A DNA stretch of 64,000 bases from Burkholderia sp. Ac-20365 (lineage in GTDB: Bacteria; Pseudomonadota; Gammaproteobacteria; Burkholderiales; Burkholderiaceae), in the NCBI RefSeq assembly GCF_017104715.1, contig NZ_JAAGPI010000003.1:124001-188000 (forward strand). Reading direction: 5' to 3'. Under the pieces are notes generated by a model. The model was not told the origin of the DNA. It searched no databases and saw nothing but the letters and a program-made list of their open reading frames with translations. A program made the position numbers and the translations under genes. Shown here in pieces: positions 35,889-45,209 of this stretch (position 1 is the first letter of the stretch; each line of letters opens with the position of its first letter).

Positions 35889-37259
35889 ATGACAACGATC
35901 GAGCATTTCGAATATGTGTTTCTTGGTGGTGGCAAGGGTGGAAAGACACTGGCGATGGAACTCGCGCAGGCGGGCCGCAAGGTTGCAGTGATCGAGCGAG
36001 GCATGATCGGCGGCTCGTGCATCAACGTCGCGTGCATTCCGACCAAGACCCTGATTCAGACCGCGCGCACCGAACACATCCTGAATCGACAGGATGGTAC
36101 GGGCGCCGACATGGCGAAAGTCTCGCAACGCGTGAAAGCCGTGGTCGATAGCATGGTGGAGATCAACCGCAATGCGTTTCGTGATTCCGGCCTCGAACTC
36201 GTGCTGGGTACGGGGCGCTTCGTCGGGACGCGCCGGCTCGAAGTGAAAACGAATGACGGCGGGTTACGGTTGATCGAAGGCGAACATGCGTTTATCAATA
36301 CGGGCACGACGGCCGCAATCCCCGACGTACCGGGATTGAAGGCTGCTGAACCGTTGACGCACGTCGAGGCGCTGGTGCTCACGACATTACCGGAAACCCT
36401 GATCGTGCTCGGCGGTGGCTATATCGGACTGGAGATGGCGCAGGCATTCCGTAGACTGGGCAGCAACGTCACGGTGGTGCAAGACGCACCGCGCGTGGCG
36501 ATGCGCGAAGACGAGGACGTCACTCAGGCGATCGAAACCGCGCTGAAGGAGGAGGGCATCGACATCAGAACCGGCGCGAGACCAGTCAACGTGACGGGCA
36601 AGTCGGGACAGGCAGTGACGGTTGCATTGCAGGACGGCACCACAGTGAAAGGCAGTCACATTCTCGTTGCGGCAGGCCGCACCCCCGTCACGGCGGATAT
36701 CGGTCTCGATGCCGCAGGCGTCGAAGTCGACGCGCGCGGCTTCATCAAGACCGACGAACGCCTTGCCACGACAGCCGAGCGGACATGGGCAATCGGCGAA
36801 GTGGCGGGCACGCCCATGTTCACTCATGCTTCGTTCGATGACTACCGCGTGTTGCGCTCGCAACTCGCGGGCGGACATCTGACGACCACGAACCGCATCA
36901 TTCCGTACGCGCTCTTCATCGAGCCAGAACTCGGCCGCATAGGACTCAGCGAAGCCGATGCAAAAGCGCGCGGCATCGCGGTGCGCGTTGTGAAGCTTCC
37001 GATGGCGGCAGTGCCGCGGGCGCGCACGAACGGGTCGACGCGGGGCTTCATGAAGATGCTTATCGATGCGAAAACGGACGATATCCTTGGCTTTGCCATG
37101 CTTGGCACCAATGCCGGTGATGTGGTGACAGCGGTGCAGATGGCGATGCTCGGCGGACTGCCTTATACGGCTGTGCGCGACGCGATCATTGCGCATCCCT
37201 TGATCTCGGAGGGGCTCAATATCCTGCTGGCGAAGGTTCCACAAGTTGTTGGGGAATGA
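35889..37259 (+). CDS. FAD-dependent pyridine nucleotide-disulfide oxidoreductase
   Basis: A 456-residue flavoprotein of the mercuric/glutathione reductase class. FAD motif GGGKGG at residues 13-18, redox-active disulfide Cys44/Cys49 in GGSCINVACIPTK, NAD(P)-binding VLGGGYIGLEMAQAFRRLG near residue 177 and the C-terminal AHPLISEG with the active-site His-Pro and Glu are all present. It lacks the N-terminal heavy-metal domain and C-terminal CC pair of true MerA. Probably a soluble NAD(P)H-dependent reductase of unknown substrate; monocistronic. Confidence 0.9.
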   Translation: MTTIEHFEYVFLGGGKGGKTLAMELAQAGRKVAVIERGMIGGSCINVACIPTKTLIQTARTEHILNRQDGTGADMAKVSQRVKAVVDSMVEINRNAFRDSGLELVLGTGRFVGTRRLEVKTNDGGLRLIEGEHAFINTGTTAAIPDVPGLKAAEPLTHVEALVLTTLPETLIVLGGGYIGLEMAQAFRRLGSNVTVVQDAPRVAMREDEDVTQAIETALKEEGIDIRTGARPVNVTGKSGQAVTVALQDGTTVKGSHILVAAGRTPVTADIGLDAAGVEVDARGFIKTDERLATTAERTWAIGEVAGTPMFTHASFDDYRVLRSQLAGGHLTTTNRIIPYALFIEPELGRIGLSEADAKARGIAVRVVKLPMAAVPRARTNGSTRGFMKMLIDAKTDDILGFAMLGTNAGDVVTAVQMAMLGGLPYTAVRDAIIAHPLISEGLNILLAKVPQVVGE

Positions 37260-37302
37260 GCCAGTCGTAGGGCGGCAAGCATTGCGCCCAATGCTTCCCT
37301 GC

Positions 37303-37339
37303 AAAAAAAACGTATCCCGGAGCACGTGCCCCGGGTACG
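37303..37339 (-). terminator. rho-independent terminator for the MFS gene
   Basis: Read on the minus strand, a GC-rich imperfect stem (37311-37320 against 37331-37339, one bulged base) is followed by eight T residues (A-run 37303-37310 on the plus strand). It lies 40 bp after the stop of the MFS gene ending at 37380. Confidence 0.75.
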
Positions 37340-37379
37340 ATCGCTGCGGTATCGCATGCATGGTGGTTGATTGTTTCTG

Positions 37380-38723
37380 TCAGGCCTGTTCGTTGTTCAG
37401 CATGCTCTTCGGGATCGAGAGGATGAGCACGCAACTGATGAGCAGGCACGCGCCGAGCGCGTAAGTCCCATTGTTGATGTTGCCCGTCAGGTCCTTTGCC
37501 ACACTCGTGATCATCGAGCCTGTGAAGCCGGAGAGATTACCGACGGAGTTGATGAGGGCAATGCCTGCTGCTGCGGCAGTTCCAGAAAGAATCTGGCCTG
37601 GAAATGTCCAGAATATCGGCATCAGGCCGAGGATTGCGCAGGTGGCAATCGTCAGGAAGAGAATAGACAACGGCACATTGTTCGCGAAGGTGGCGCTGAG
37701 GATGAGGCCAACGCCGCCGATGCACGCGGGAATAGCTGCGTGCAGCCGGCGCTCGCCTGTTTTGCGCGAGTGCCGCGCATTCCAGATCATGGCGACCACA
37801 GCACTCAGATACGGGATAGCCGTCAACAAGCCGATGTTGAATGTGCTCTTGACACCGGATGCCTTGATGATCGATGGCAGCCAGAACGCGAGACCGTAGA
37901 AGCCCGTGTTAAATGTGAGCAGGATGAAGGTCAACAGCCATACACGCGGACTCTTGAGTGCCGCGCCAATACTGTGGGTTTTCTTTGCGCTTTCCTGTTC
38001 GAGATTCTTCTGGAGCAGTGCTTTTTCGGCTGCCGTCAGCCATTTCGCCGACTGGATACCGTCGCCCATGCGGAAAAGCACGATGAATGCGACGAGGATC
38101 GATGGAATGCCTTCGACCAGCAGCATCCACTGCCAACCGTCCATGCCGAACGCGCCGTGTGTATTCTCCATCAGCCAGCCGGAGATCACACCGCCCAGCG
38201 TCAGGCTCACGGGAATGGCGATCAAAAATCCTGACATGGCGATACTCTGGCGCCGTGCGGGGAACCAGTAATTCATGTAGAGAATGATGCCGGGGAAGAA
38301 GCCCGCTTCACAGACACCCAGCAGGAAACGCAAGGTGTAGAACATCGTGGACGTTTCCACATGAAAGAAGCTGGCAAGCGGTGCGATGAAGGCGAGGGAG
38401 GAAGAGACGATGCCCCACGACACCATGATGCGTGCGATCCAGAAACGTGCGCCGTACCGGTGAAGAAGCAGATTGCTGGGCATTTCGAAGAGGAAATAGC
38501 CCCAGAAGAAGATGCTTGCGCCGACGGCGTACACGGCGTCGCTCAGTCCCAGCGAATCGAGCATCTGCAGTTTGGCGAAACCGACGTTCACGCGATCGAG
38601 ATAAGCCACGACATAACACAGCAGCAGCAGTGGCAGAATCCGCTTCAGGACCTTGCGGTATAGCTGTTCTTCAGTTTCATCGACCGCGGCGGGCGACGCC
38701 GCGGTCTGAGCGATTGTCGGCAT
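37380..38723 (-). CDS. MFS transporter, ACS family (sugar-acid uptake candidate)
   Basis: A 447-residue 12-TM carrier with the ACS pattern (LLCYVVAYLDRVNVGFAKLQ; GYFLFEMPSNLLLHRYGARFW). ATG 38723 has an AAAAGGAGA box. Two copies of the LacI-type operator lie 124 and 169 bp upstream, so it belongs to the regulon of the divergent LacI gene together with the sugar-acid dehydratase; uptake of an aldonic acid such as a pentonate is a reasonable guess. Confidence 0.9.
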   Translation of the reverse strand: MPTIAQTAASPAAVDETEEQLYRKVLKRILPLLLLCYVVAYLDRVNVGFAKLQMLDSLGLSDAVYAVGASIFFWGYFLFEMPSNLLLHRYGARFWIARIMVSWGIVSSSLAFIAPLASFFHVETSTMFYTLRFLLGVCEAGFFPGIILYMNYWFPARRQSIAMSGFLIAIPVSLTLGGVISGWLMENTHGAFGMDGWQWMLLVEGIPSILVAFIVLFRMGDGIQSAKWLTAAEKALLQKNLEQESAKKTHSIGAALKSPRVWLLTFILLTFNTGFYGLAFWLPSIIKASGVKSTFNIGLLTAIPYLSAVVAMIWNARHSRKTGERRLHAAIPACIGGVGLILSATFANNVPLSILFLTIATCAILGLMPIFWTFPGQILSGTAAAAGIALINSVGNLSGFTGSMITSVAKDLTGNINNGTYALGACLLISCVLILSIPKSMLNNEQA

Positions 38724-38846
38724 TGGAATGTCTCCTTTTTTCATGTCTTGAGCGCTACGACGGCGCAAATTGTTCGTGTGAATTCCAGGCGTTGCTCGCG
38801 GGCAAGCCTCAATCTGTTCGCCACAAACAAACAATCAGGCCGGATT

Positions 38847-38862
38847 ATGTTACCGATAACAA
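38847..38862. promoter_or_regulatory. LacI-type operator, copy 1
   Basis: ATGTTA-CCGA-TAACAA. This fits the ATGTTA-N4-TAACAT consensus known for the gluconate regulator GntR/IdnR of E. coli, a LacI-family protein. Lies between the MFS and lacI genes. Confidence 0.8.
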
Positions 38863-38891
38863 ATCGGGCTGCAACATTTCCGTCGTTTCGG

Positions 38892-38907
38892 ATGTTATCG
38901 GTAACGA
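38892..38907. promoter_or_regulatory. LacI-type operator, copy 2
   Basis: ATGTTA-TCGG-TAACGA, centred 45 bp from copy 1. Its core (TGTTATCGGTAAC) is the reverse complement of the core of copy 1, so the two sites are in inverted orientation. The pair could support looping between the divergent promoters. Confidence 0.78.
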
Positions 38908-39029
38908 AGTTAGCACGTTGTGTCCTGAAGAGGCAAGCTAGGGGAATCTACCTGGTTCGGGATGGGCGTCCCATTTATCATGGCGTCTGATTCTGAGCCG
39001 ACGCGTCTGCGCAACGGCTTGTCCCGCAC

Positions 39030-40118
39030 ATGAGTACACGAAGCCCGATGGCCACCACAACCCGAATCCCGCGAAGCGTTCTACCGAAGCGCACCGTTCA
39101 TGCACAGCCCGCCAGTCCGCCGCGTATGGCCGACGTCGCGCGGATTGCGGGTGTCTCAAAGATGACGGTGTCGCGCGTGCTGGCAGGGCAAAGTGCTGCG
39201 CCCGCGACGAGAGAGCGCGTCGAGCGGGCGATTGCGCAGCTGGGATATGTGGCGGACGCTGCGGCAGGCGCGCTTTCATCGGGACGGTCAGATTTCGTCG
39301 CGGTGCTCGTGCCATCGCTCGCCAGCTCGAATTTTTCGGATACGGTGCGCGGACTCACAGCCACACTCGAACCCGAGGGCTTGCAACTGCTACTTGGTGA
39401 CACCGACTATGGCCTCGAGCGTGAGGAGCGGCTCGTGCGCTCCATGTTGCGCTACCAGCCGCGATGCGTTGCGTTGACGGGTTCGCAGCACACGGATGGC
39501 ACACGGCAACTGCTCGAACGCGCACGGATTCCTGTTGTCGAGATGTGGGATATCCCGACTCATCCAATCGATATGGCCGTCGGCTTTTCGAATGTCCGGG
39601 CTGCGCGCGAGATGGTGCGCTATCTGAAAGAGAAGGGCCACCGAAGGATCGGATTTCTTTGTGGGGCGAGCGACCTCGACCGTCGCGGCCTCGAGCGGCT
39701 CAAGGGTTATCTGCAGGAAATGAAGGCCCAGGATCTGGGCGAGCCACGCGTCGTGCGTTTAGGCGAATCGCCCATCACGATGACGCACGGCGCGCCCGCG
39801 CTCGATGCGCTGCTCGACCAGTGGCCTGATACGGATGCCGTCATGTGCGTGAGTGACATGTCCGCCTTTGGGGCGATCATGCAATGTCATCGTCGTGGGT
39901 TGAGCGTGCCGCGCGACATCGCGGTTGCAGGCTTCGGCAATTTCGAGGTTGCAACCTGCTCCAATCCAACTATCACTACCATCTCCGTCGACGCCTACGG
40001 CATCGGCCAGCGCACCGGTGAGCTGCTTCTCGAAGCGCAGGCCGGCGACATGCGTGGCGCACAGGTACAGCGAAAGGTGGTCATCGACTATGCAGTCGTG
40101 GCGCGCGAAAGCGCATAG
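39030..40118 (+). CDS. LacI-family regulator of the sugar-acid regulon
   Basis: A 362-residue LacI protein. The helix-turn-helix and hinge are at residues 33-60 (MADVARIAGVSKMTVSRVLAG), after an unusual basic 30-residue N-terminal tail; the rest is a periplasmic-binding-like ligand domain (AVLVPSLASSNF; AVAGFGNFEVATCSNP). It resembles the GntR gluconate repressor group. Three matching operators flank it and the dehydratase gene downstream, so its regulon is visible in the sequence. Start may be ATG 39030 or 39048. Confidence 0.92.
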   Translation: MSTRSPMATTTRIPRSVLPKRTVHAQPASPPRMADVARIAGVSKMTVSRVLAGQSAAPATRERVERAIAQLGYVADAAAGALSSGRSDFVAVLVPSLASSNFSDTVRGLTATLEPEGLQLLLGDTDYGLEREERLVRSMLRYQPRCVALTGSQHTDGTRQLLERARIPVVEMWDIPTHPIDMAVGFSNVRAAREMVRYLKEKGHRRIGFLCGASDLDRRGLERLKGYLQEMKAQDLGEPRVVRLGESPITMTHGAPALDALLDQWPDTDAVMCVSDMSAFGAIMQCHRRGLSVPRDIAVAGFGNFEVATCSNPTITTISVDAYGIGQRTGELLLEAQAGDMRGAQVQRKVVIDYAVVARESA

Positions 40119-40172
40119 CGTCTTCCGCTCTCCGGAGATGCACGCTGCGTTCGCGCGTGCTAATATCAAAAG

Positions 40173-40188
40173 ATGTTACCGATAACAA
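40173..40188. promoter_or_regulatory. LacI-type operator, copy 3, before the dehydratase
   Basis: ATGTTA-CCGA-TAACAA, identical to copy 1 across 16 bases and 123 bp upstream of the dehydratase start codon. Confidence 0.8.
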
Positions 40189-40310
40189 TCATGCGCGGAT
40201 AAGCTTTTACGCGGTTAGGCCGGGAGCACGCCGAGCCGACATCCGATATCTGCACAAGAGACGATTTGCGCCCGTTGATCTTTCGACGGGCCATGAAACA
40301 GGAGTACAGC

Positions 40311-42095
40311 ATGACCTCATCCAATGCACGCCGCCTGCGCAGTCAGGAATGGTTTGACGACCCCTCGCACGCAGACATGACCGCGCTCTATGTCGAGCGT
40401 TTCATGAACTATGGGCTCACGCGCGAAGAGCTGCAGTCGGGGCGTCCGATCATCGGCATTGCGCAGACGGGCAGCGATCTCGCGCCCTGTAATCGACATC
40501 ACATCGAACTGGCCGAACGCACGAAGGCGGGCATCCGTGACGCGGGCGGCATTCCGATGGAGTTTCCCGTGCATCCGCTAGCCGAACAGAGCCGCCGTCC
40601 CACGGCCGCGCTCGATCGCAATCTTGCGTATCTCGGCCTCGTCGAAATCCTGCATGGCTTTCCGCTCGACGGCGTGGTGCTTACAACCGGCTGCGACAAG
40701 ACCACGCCTGCCTGCCTGATGGCGGCCGCGACGGTCGATCTGCCCGCCATTGTTCTTTCAGGCGGCCCGATGCTCGACGGCTGGCATCAGGGCAAGCGCG
40801 TCGGCTCGGGCACGGTCATCTGGCATGCGCGTAATCTGCTTGCGACCGGCGAGATTGATTACGAGGGATTCATGGAACTGACGACGGCTTCGTCGCCGTC
40901 CATCGGACACTGCAACACGATGGGCACGGCGTTGTCGATGAACAGCCTTGCGGAAGCACTCGGGATGTCCTTGCCGGGCTGTGCGAGCATCCCCGCGGCG
41001 TACCGCGAGCGCGGCCAGATGGCATACGCGACAGGCAAGCGTATCGTGGACCTCGTTCGCGACGATGTGCGGCCGTCGCACATCATGACCAAAGCGGCGT
41101 TCGAGAACGCCATCGTCGTGGCTTCTGCATTGGGTGCATCGAGCAACTGTCCGCCGCATCTGATCGCGATTGCGCGGCATATCGGCGTCGAGTTGAGCCT
41201 CGACGACTGGCAACGGGTAGGCGAGCAGGTGCCGCTTATCGTCAACTGCATGCCAGCGGGCGAGTATCTTGGCGAGAGCTTTCACCGCGCAGGAGGCGTG
41301 CCAGGCGTGATGCGTGAACTCGACAAGGCGGCACTGGTGCATCGTGACTGTCTGACGGTGTCGGGGCGGACCATGGGTGAGATTGCGGACAGCACGCCCG
41401 AGCCTGACCGCGAGGTCATCAAGACGACCGCTGAGCCGCTCAAGCACGGGGCGGGATTCATTGTGCTGTCGGGCAATTTCTTCGACAGCGCCATCATGAA
41501 GATGTCGGTGGTGGGCGACGCGTTCCGGCAGACTTATCTGAGCGAGCCGGGCGCAGAGAATACCTTCGAGGCGCGCGCAATCGTTTTCGATGGACCGGAG
41601 GATTACCACGCGCGCATCAACGATCCGGCGCTCAACATCGACCAGCATTGCATTCTGGTGATTCGCGGAGCCGGCACGGTGGGATATCCTGGCAGCGCGG
41701 AAGTCGTCAACATGGCGCCGCCGGCGGAACTGGTGCGTCAGGGCATCACCTCGCTGCCAACGCTTGGGGACGGACGTCAGAGCGGCACGTCCGCAAGTCC
41801 GTCGATTTTGAACATGTCGCCGGAAGCGGCCGTCGGCGGCGGTCTCGCGCTGCTGCAAACGGGCGACCGGATTCGTGTCGACCTGAATGCCCGCAAGGTC
41901 AACGTGCTGGTGGATGAACAGGAACTGGCGCGTCGGCGCGAGAGCGTGAGCTTCGCGATTCCCGAGGCACAAACGCCCTGGCAGGAGCTCTACCGCAAGA
42001 CAGTCGGCCAACTTTCGACGGGCGGTTGCCTCGAGCCTGCCACGCTCTATCTGAAAGTCATCGAAGAGCGCGGCAACCCGCGCCATTCACACTAA
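40311..42095 (+). CDS. IlvD/Edd-family sugar-acid dehydratase
   Basis: A 594-residue dehydratase. The three cysteines that bind the iron-sulfur cluster appear in APCNRHH, TGCDKTTPAC and GHCNTMGT; GGGLALLQTGDRIRVDLN closes the C-terminal domain. Length and motifs are closest to pentonate dehydratases such as D-xylonate or L-arabinonate dehydratase, which make 2-keto-3-deoxy acids. Start at ATG 40311 after AGGAG. It is co-directional with an FAH-family enzyme 24 bp downstream and has the LacI-type operator in its leader. The exact sugar acid is not determinable here. Confidence 0.9.
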   Translation: MTSSNARRLRSQEWFDDPSHADMTALYVERFMNYGLTREELQSGRPIIGIAQTGSDLAPCNRHHIELAERTKAGIRDAGGIPMEFPVHPLAEQSRRPTAALDRNLAYLGLVEILHGFPLDGVVLTTGCDKTTPACLMAAATVDLPAIVLSGGPMLDGWHQGKRVGSGTVIWHARNLLATGEIDYEGFMELTTASSPSIGHCNTMGTALSMNSLAEALGMSLPGCASIPAAYRERGQMAYATGKRIVDLVRDDVRPSHIMTKAAFENAIVVASALGASSNCPPHLIAIARHIGVELSLDDWQRVGEQVPLIVNCMPAGEYLGESFHRAGGVPGVMRELDKAALVHRDCLTVSGRTMGEIADSTPEPDREVIKTTAEPLKHGAGFIVLSGNFFDSAIMKMSVVGDAFRQTYLSEPGAENTFEARAIVFDGPEDYHARINDPALNIDQHCILVIRGAGTVGYPGSAEVVNMAPPAELVRQGITSLPTLGDGRQSGTSASPSILNMSPEAAVGGGLALLQTGDRIRVDLNARKVNVLVDEQELARRRESVSFAIPEAQTPWQELYRKTVGQLSTGGCLEPATLYLKVIEERGNPRHSH

Positions 42096-42119
42096 CCGGC
42101 CCGATCAGGAGACATCTCA

Positions 42120-43319
42120 ATGACCGCCAATCCTGCAGCAACTTTCCTTCCGCACGATCTCCAGCAGGCGCTGCTCGTTGGCCGCGTGTGGCGCAAGTTT
42201 AGTACGCGCGCCGGTGAGATTGAAGGGCCGTGTGTGGTGCTCGTGCGAAATGGCGAAGTGCTGGATATCACGGCGAGCGCGGCGACGACGGCCGATCTGT
42301 TCGAGCGTGAGGATCTCATCGCGTTCGCGCGCGCCGTGTCGGGCGAGTCGCTGGGTTCGGTGGAAGCGTTGATCGAAGCCACCTTGCGTGCTGGCCCGGC
42401 GGACGCGCCACGGCTGCTCGCACCCAATGACGTGCAGGCGATCAAGGCATGCGGCGTGACATTCGCTGTCAGCCTGATTGAGCGCGTCATCGAGGAGCAG
42501 GCGGGTGGCGATCCTGCCAAAGCGCAGGAAGTGCGTGCCACGATCGCGGCGACGATCGGCACCGACCTGTCGAAGATCCGGCCAGGCTCCGAAGCGGCGA
42601 TGAAGCTCAAGGCTGAACTCGAGCGTCGCGGCGCGTGGTCGCAGTATATGGAAGTGGGCATCGGGCCGGACGCGGAGGTTTTCTCGAAGTCGCAACCGAT
42701 GTCGGCTGTCGGCCTCGGAGCGGACATCGGTTTGCTGGCCGCATCGAACTGGAACAATCCCGAGCCGGAAATCGTGCTCGCCGTCAATAGCCGTGGGGAG
42801 ATCGTTGGCGCGACGCTGGGTAACGACGTCAACCTGCGTGATATCGAAGGCCGCTCGGCGCTGTTGCTCGGCAAATGCAAGGACAACAACGCGTCGTGCT
42901 CGATCGGGCCGTTCATCCGCCTTTTTGACGATACCTTCAACCTCGATACCGTGCGCACAACCAGTGTGAGCCTGCGTGTGGAAGGGGCCGACGACGACTT
43001 CGTGCTCGACGGCGTGAGCCACATGAGCGAAATCAGCCGCGATCCGCAGGATCTCGTTTCGCAGACGTGGGGTCGTCATCATCAGTATCCCGACGGCTTC
43101 ATGCTGTTTCTCGGCACGATGTTTTCGCCAATCAAGGATCGCGATACCCCGGGCGGTGGTTTTACGCATCATCTCGGCGACACGGTTACCATCTCGGCGC
43201 GCGAGCTGGGCGCGCTCGTGAATACCGTCCAGCTGAGCACAGAAGTGACCCCCTGGACGTTTGGCGTGCGCGCTCTATACCGGAATCTGGCGCAACGCGG
43301 ACTGCTTCAGGCGAGCTGA
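42120..43319 (+). CDS. FAH-family 2-keto-3-deoxy acid dehydratase
   Basis: A 399-residue protein of the fumarylacetoacetase superfamily, type with an N-terminal extension. FSKSQPMSAVGLGADIGL and WNNPEPEIVLAVNSRGEIVGATLGNDVNLRDIEGRSALLLGK (quoted in part: NPEPEIVLAV) contain the acidic metal ligands; HMSEISRDPQDL follows. This branch includes 2-keto-3-deoxy-D-xylonate/arabinonate dehydratases of the Weimberg pathway (XylX-like). With the IlvD/Edd dehydratase it could convert a pentonate to 2-oxoglutarate semialdehyde. No semialdehyde dehydrogenase is in the window. Confidence 0.88.
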   Translation: MTANPAATFLPHDLQQALLVGRVWRKFSTRAGEIEGPCVVLVRNGEVLDITASAATTADLFEREDLIAFARAVSGESLGSVEALIEATLRAGPADAPRLLAPNDVQAIKACGVTFAVSLIERVIEEQAGGDPAKAQEVRATIAATIGTDLSKIRPGSEAAMKLKAELERRGAWSQYMEVGIGPDAEVFSKSQPMSAVGLGADIGLLAASNWNNPEPEIVLAVNSRGEIVGATLGNDVNLRDIEGRSALLLGKCKDNNASCSIGPFIRLFDDTFNLDTVRTTSVSLRVEGADDDFVLDGVSHMSEISRDPQDLVSQTWGRHHQYPDGFMLFLGTMFSPIKDRDTPGGGFTHHLGDTVTISARELGALVNTVQLSTEVTPWTFGVRALYRNLAQRGLLQAS

Positions 43320-43374
43320 CTGTCCGGCGGGAGCGAGCGAAACAGACCGATTGCAGGAATGCTGGCCAAGAGGC

Positions 43375-44199
43375 TCATTGCGAGCCTGCAGCCCGCATGG
43401 CCCGATACTCCCGCCGCACGATATCCATCAGTTCCGTCACCGAAGTCAGTGCGCTCTTTTGCTCGTACGTCACGCGACCGCGCTGCATCAACATGATGCG
43501 ATCGGCGATATCGAGCGTCTGCGCGTAGTTGTGCATGATCATGATGATGGACAGGCCGCCCTTTTCCTTCAGACGCATCAGCAGATCGATGATGAGACCT
43601 GCCTCGCGCGCGCCCATCGCCGCGAGCGGTTCGTCGAGCAGCAGGATCTTCGCATTGGAGTGCACGGCGCGTGCCACGGCGATTGCCTGACGCTGTCCAC
43701 CGGAAAGACGTTCGACGGGTAATTCCACCGAAGGCACATGGACGCCGATGTCGTCGAGACATTGCGCCGCGCGCTCGCGCATCTGCTTGTGATCGAGCAG
43801 CTTGAACGGTCCGCGTCGCACGATCTCGCGGTTCAGGAACATGTTGTGATAAATGCTCAGCGAATTCGCCAGCGCGAGATCCTGATACACGCATTCGATA
43901 CCGAGCGACCGCGCATGATCGACGGAACGCAGCAGCGTCTCCTGGCCGTCGATAAACAGCGTGCCGCCCGTTTGCTGGTGGTAGCCCGTCAGAATCTTGA
44001 CGAGTGTCGATTTACCCGCGCCGTTATCGCCGAGTATGCCGAGAATTTCGCCCTTGCCGAGCGAGAGCGACACGCCGTCGAGCGCGGTCACCGCGCCGAA
44101 ACGTTTGACGAGGCCCTCGCCGCGCACCGCGAGCGGGGTGTCACGCGTCGTATCTGGCGGCGCGCTCGCGCCGGGAAAGGCAGCCTGAGGTTCGTCCAT
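43375..44199 (-). CDS. sugar ABC transporter ATP-binding protein
   Basis: A 274-residue single-domain ATPase. Walker A GDNGAGKST (about residue 55), signature LSGGQRQAIAVA, Walker B ILLLDEPLAAMG and a switch histidine in IMIMHNYA are present. Most sugar importers of the CUT2 class have a double ATPase (RbsA, about 500 residues); this one has a single domain, as in FrcA-type systems. Its ATG overlaps the permease stop (TAATG). Ends 55 bp from the convergent FAH-family gene. Confidence 0.93.
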   Translation of the reverse strand: MDEPQAAFPGASAPPDTTRDTPLAVRGEGLVKRFGAVTALDGVSLSLGKGEILGILGDNGAGKSTLVKILTGYHQQTGGTLFIDGQETLLRSVDHARSLGIECVYQDLALANSLSIYHNMFLNREIVRRGPFKLLDHKQMRERAAQCLDDIGVHVPSVELPVERLSGGQRQAIAVARAVHSNAKILLLDEPLAAMGAREAGLIIDLLMRLKEKGGLSIIMIMHNYAQTLDIADRIMLMQRGRVTYEQKSALTSVTELMDIVRREYRAMRAAGSQ

Positions 44200-45209
44200 T
44201 AGCGTCCTGCCTTGCGGCGAATCCGCCCGACGTGGATGTTGAAGATCATCGCCGCCAGAATCGCAGCGCCGAGGATGATGTTGAACGTGAACGCATTGAT
44301 GCCAATCAGCGTAAAGCCGTCGTTGAGAATACCGAGCACCGCCGCGCCAATCAGCCCGCCGACGATCGTGCCCGAGCCGCCCGTGAGCGGCGTGCCACCG
44401 ATCACCGCGGCAGCCACCGCAAGGAACATGATCTGGTTGCCGCCCGCTTGCGGATCGATCGAGGTAATGCGGAACGCTTCGAGAATGCCCGTCAGACCCG
44501 CGAGCACCGCGGCGAGAATGAAATTGCCGAGGCGCAGTCTGTTCACATGTATGCCGGCCTCGCTCGCACCAATCGGATTCGCGCCCGCCGCCTGCGTATG
44601 CAGGCCCCATCGGGTATGCCGCAGCAATACGTGCATCAGGAAGGCGACCGCCACGGTCCAGATGATCTCGCTGTAGCCCCACGCGCCCATGACCGCGGAA
44701 AATGCGGGCGATCCCGGCGTGGGCGCGGGCGTGCCGCGCGAAACCGTGAGCGTAATGCCGTTGATGAGAAACAGCGTGCCCAGTGTGGTGACGAAGGAGG
44801 GCAGCCGCAGCCATACCGTCACGGCGCCATTGACGAAGCCTATGATCGCCGCAGCGACGAGCCCTGCGATCAAGGCGAGCCACATCGGCGCGCCCGCGTC
44901 ATTCGCGAACACCATCATGAACGGCGCGAACGCGAACACCATACCGGCCGACAGATCGATGTCGCCGCCGATCATCAACATGATTTCGCCGAACGCGATG
45001 ATCGCAACGGGCGCGATGAACTGCGACAGGTTGACGAGGCTCGCGTTCGTCAGCAGAAAATCGTGGTTGGCGAACTCGAAATAGGCAGCCAGCAGCACGG
45101 CCACGAGCAGGATGCGCAATTCGGCCGCCCAGTGCGACGCGAATGTGCTCCCCGCGCGCCGGGGCGCGCGGGCCGCCTTGACCTTGCTGCTCTCGTTCGC
45201 TGTATTCAT
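44199..45209 (-). CDS. sugar ABC transporter permease (CUT2/RbsC-like)
   Basis: A 336-residue membrane protein with about 9-10 segments. FGEIMLMIGGDIDLSAGMVFAF carries the RbsC family signature and VAAAVIGGTPLTGGSGTIVGG the conserved EAA-like loop. It starts at ATG 45209 overlapping the binding-protein stop codon (TGATG) and ends overlapping the ATPase gene, so the three are translationally coupled. Confidence 0.93.
   Translation of the reverse strand: MNTANESSKVKAARAPRRAGSTFASHWAAELRILLVAVLLAAYFEFANHDFLLTNASLVNLSQFIAPVAIIAFGEIMLMIGGDIDLSAGMVFAFAPFMMVFANDAGAPMWLALIAGLVAAAIIGFVNGAVTVWLRLPSFVTTLGTLFLINGITLTVSRGTPAPTPGSPAFSAVMGAWGYSEIIWTVAVAFLMHVLLRHTRWGLHTQAAGANPIGASEAGIHVNRLRLGNFILAAVLAGLTGILEAFRITSIDPQAGGNQIMFLAVAAAVIGGTPLTGGSGTIVGGLIGAAVLGILNDGFTLIGINAFTFNIILGAAILAAMIFNIHVGRIRRKAGR

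Noticed and set aside
35653..35892. Short plus-strand frame before the disulfide oxidoreductase
   Set aside because: No ribosome site and no family features; it ends inside the start of the next gene by chance.
35889..37259. Mercuric reductase (merA) and a mercury resistance island
   Set aside because: The disulfide motif is present but the heavy-metal-binding N-terminus and the C-terminal vicinal cysteines are absent, and no merR, merT or merP is nearby.
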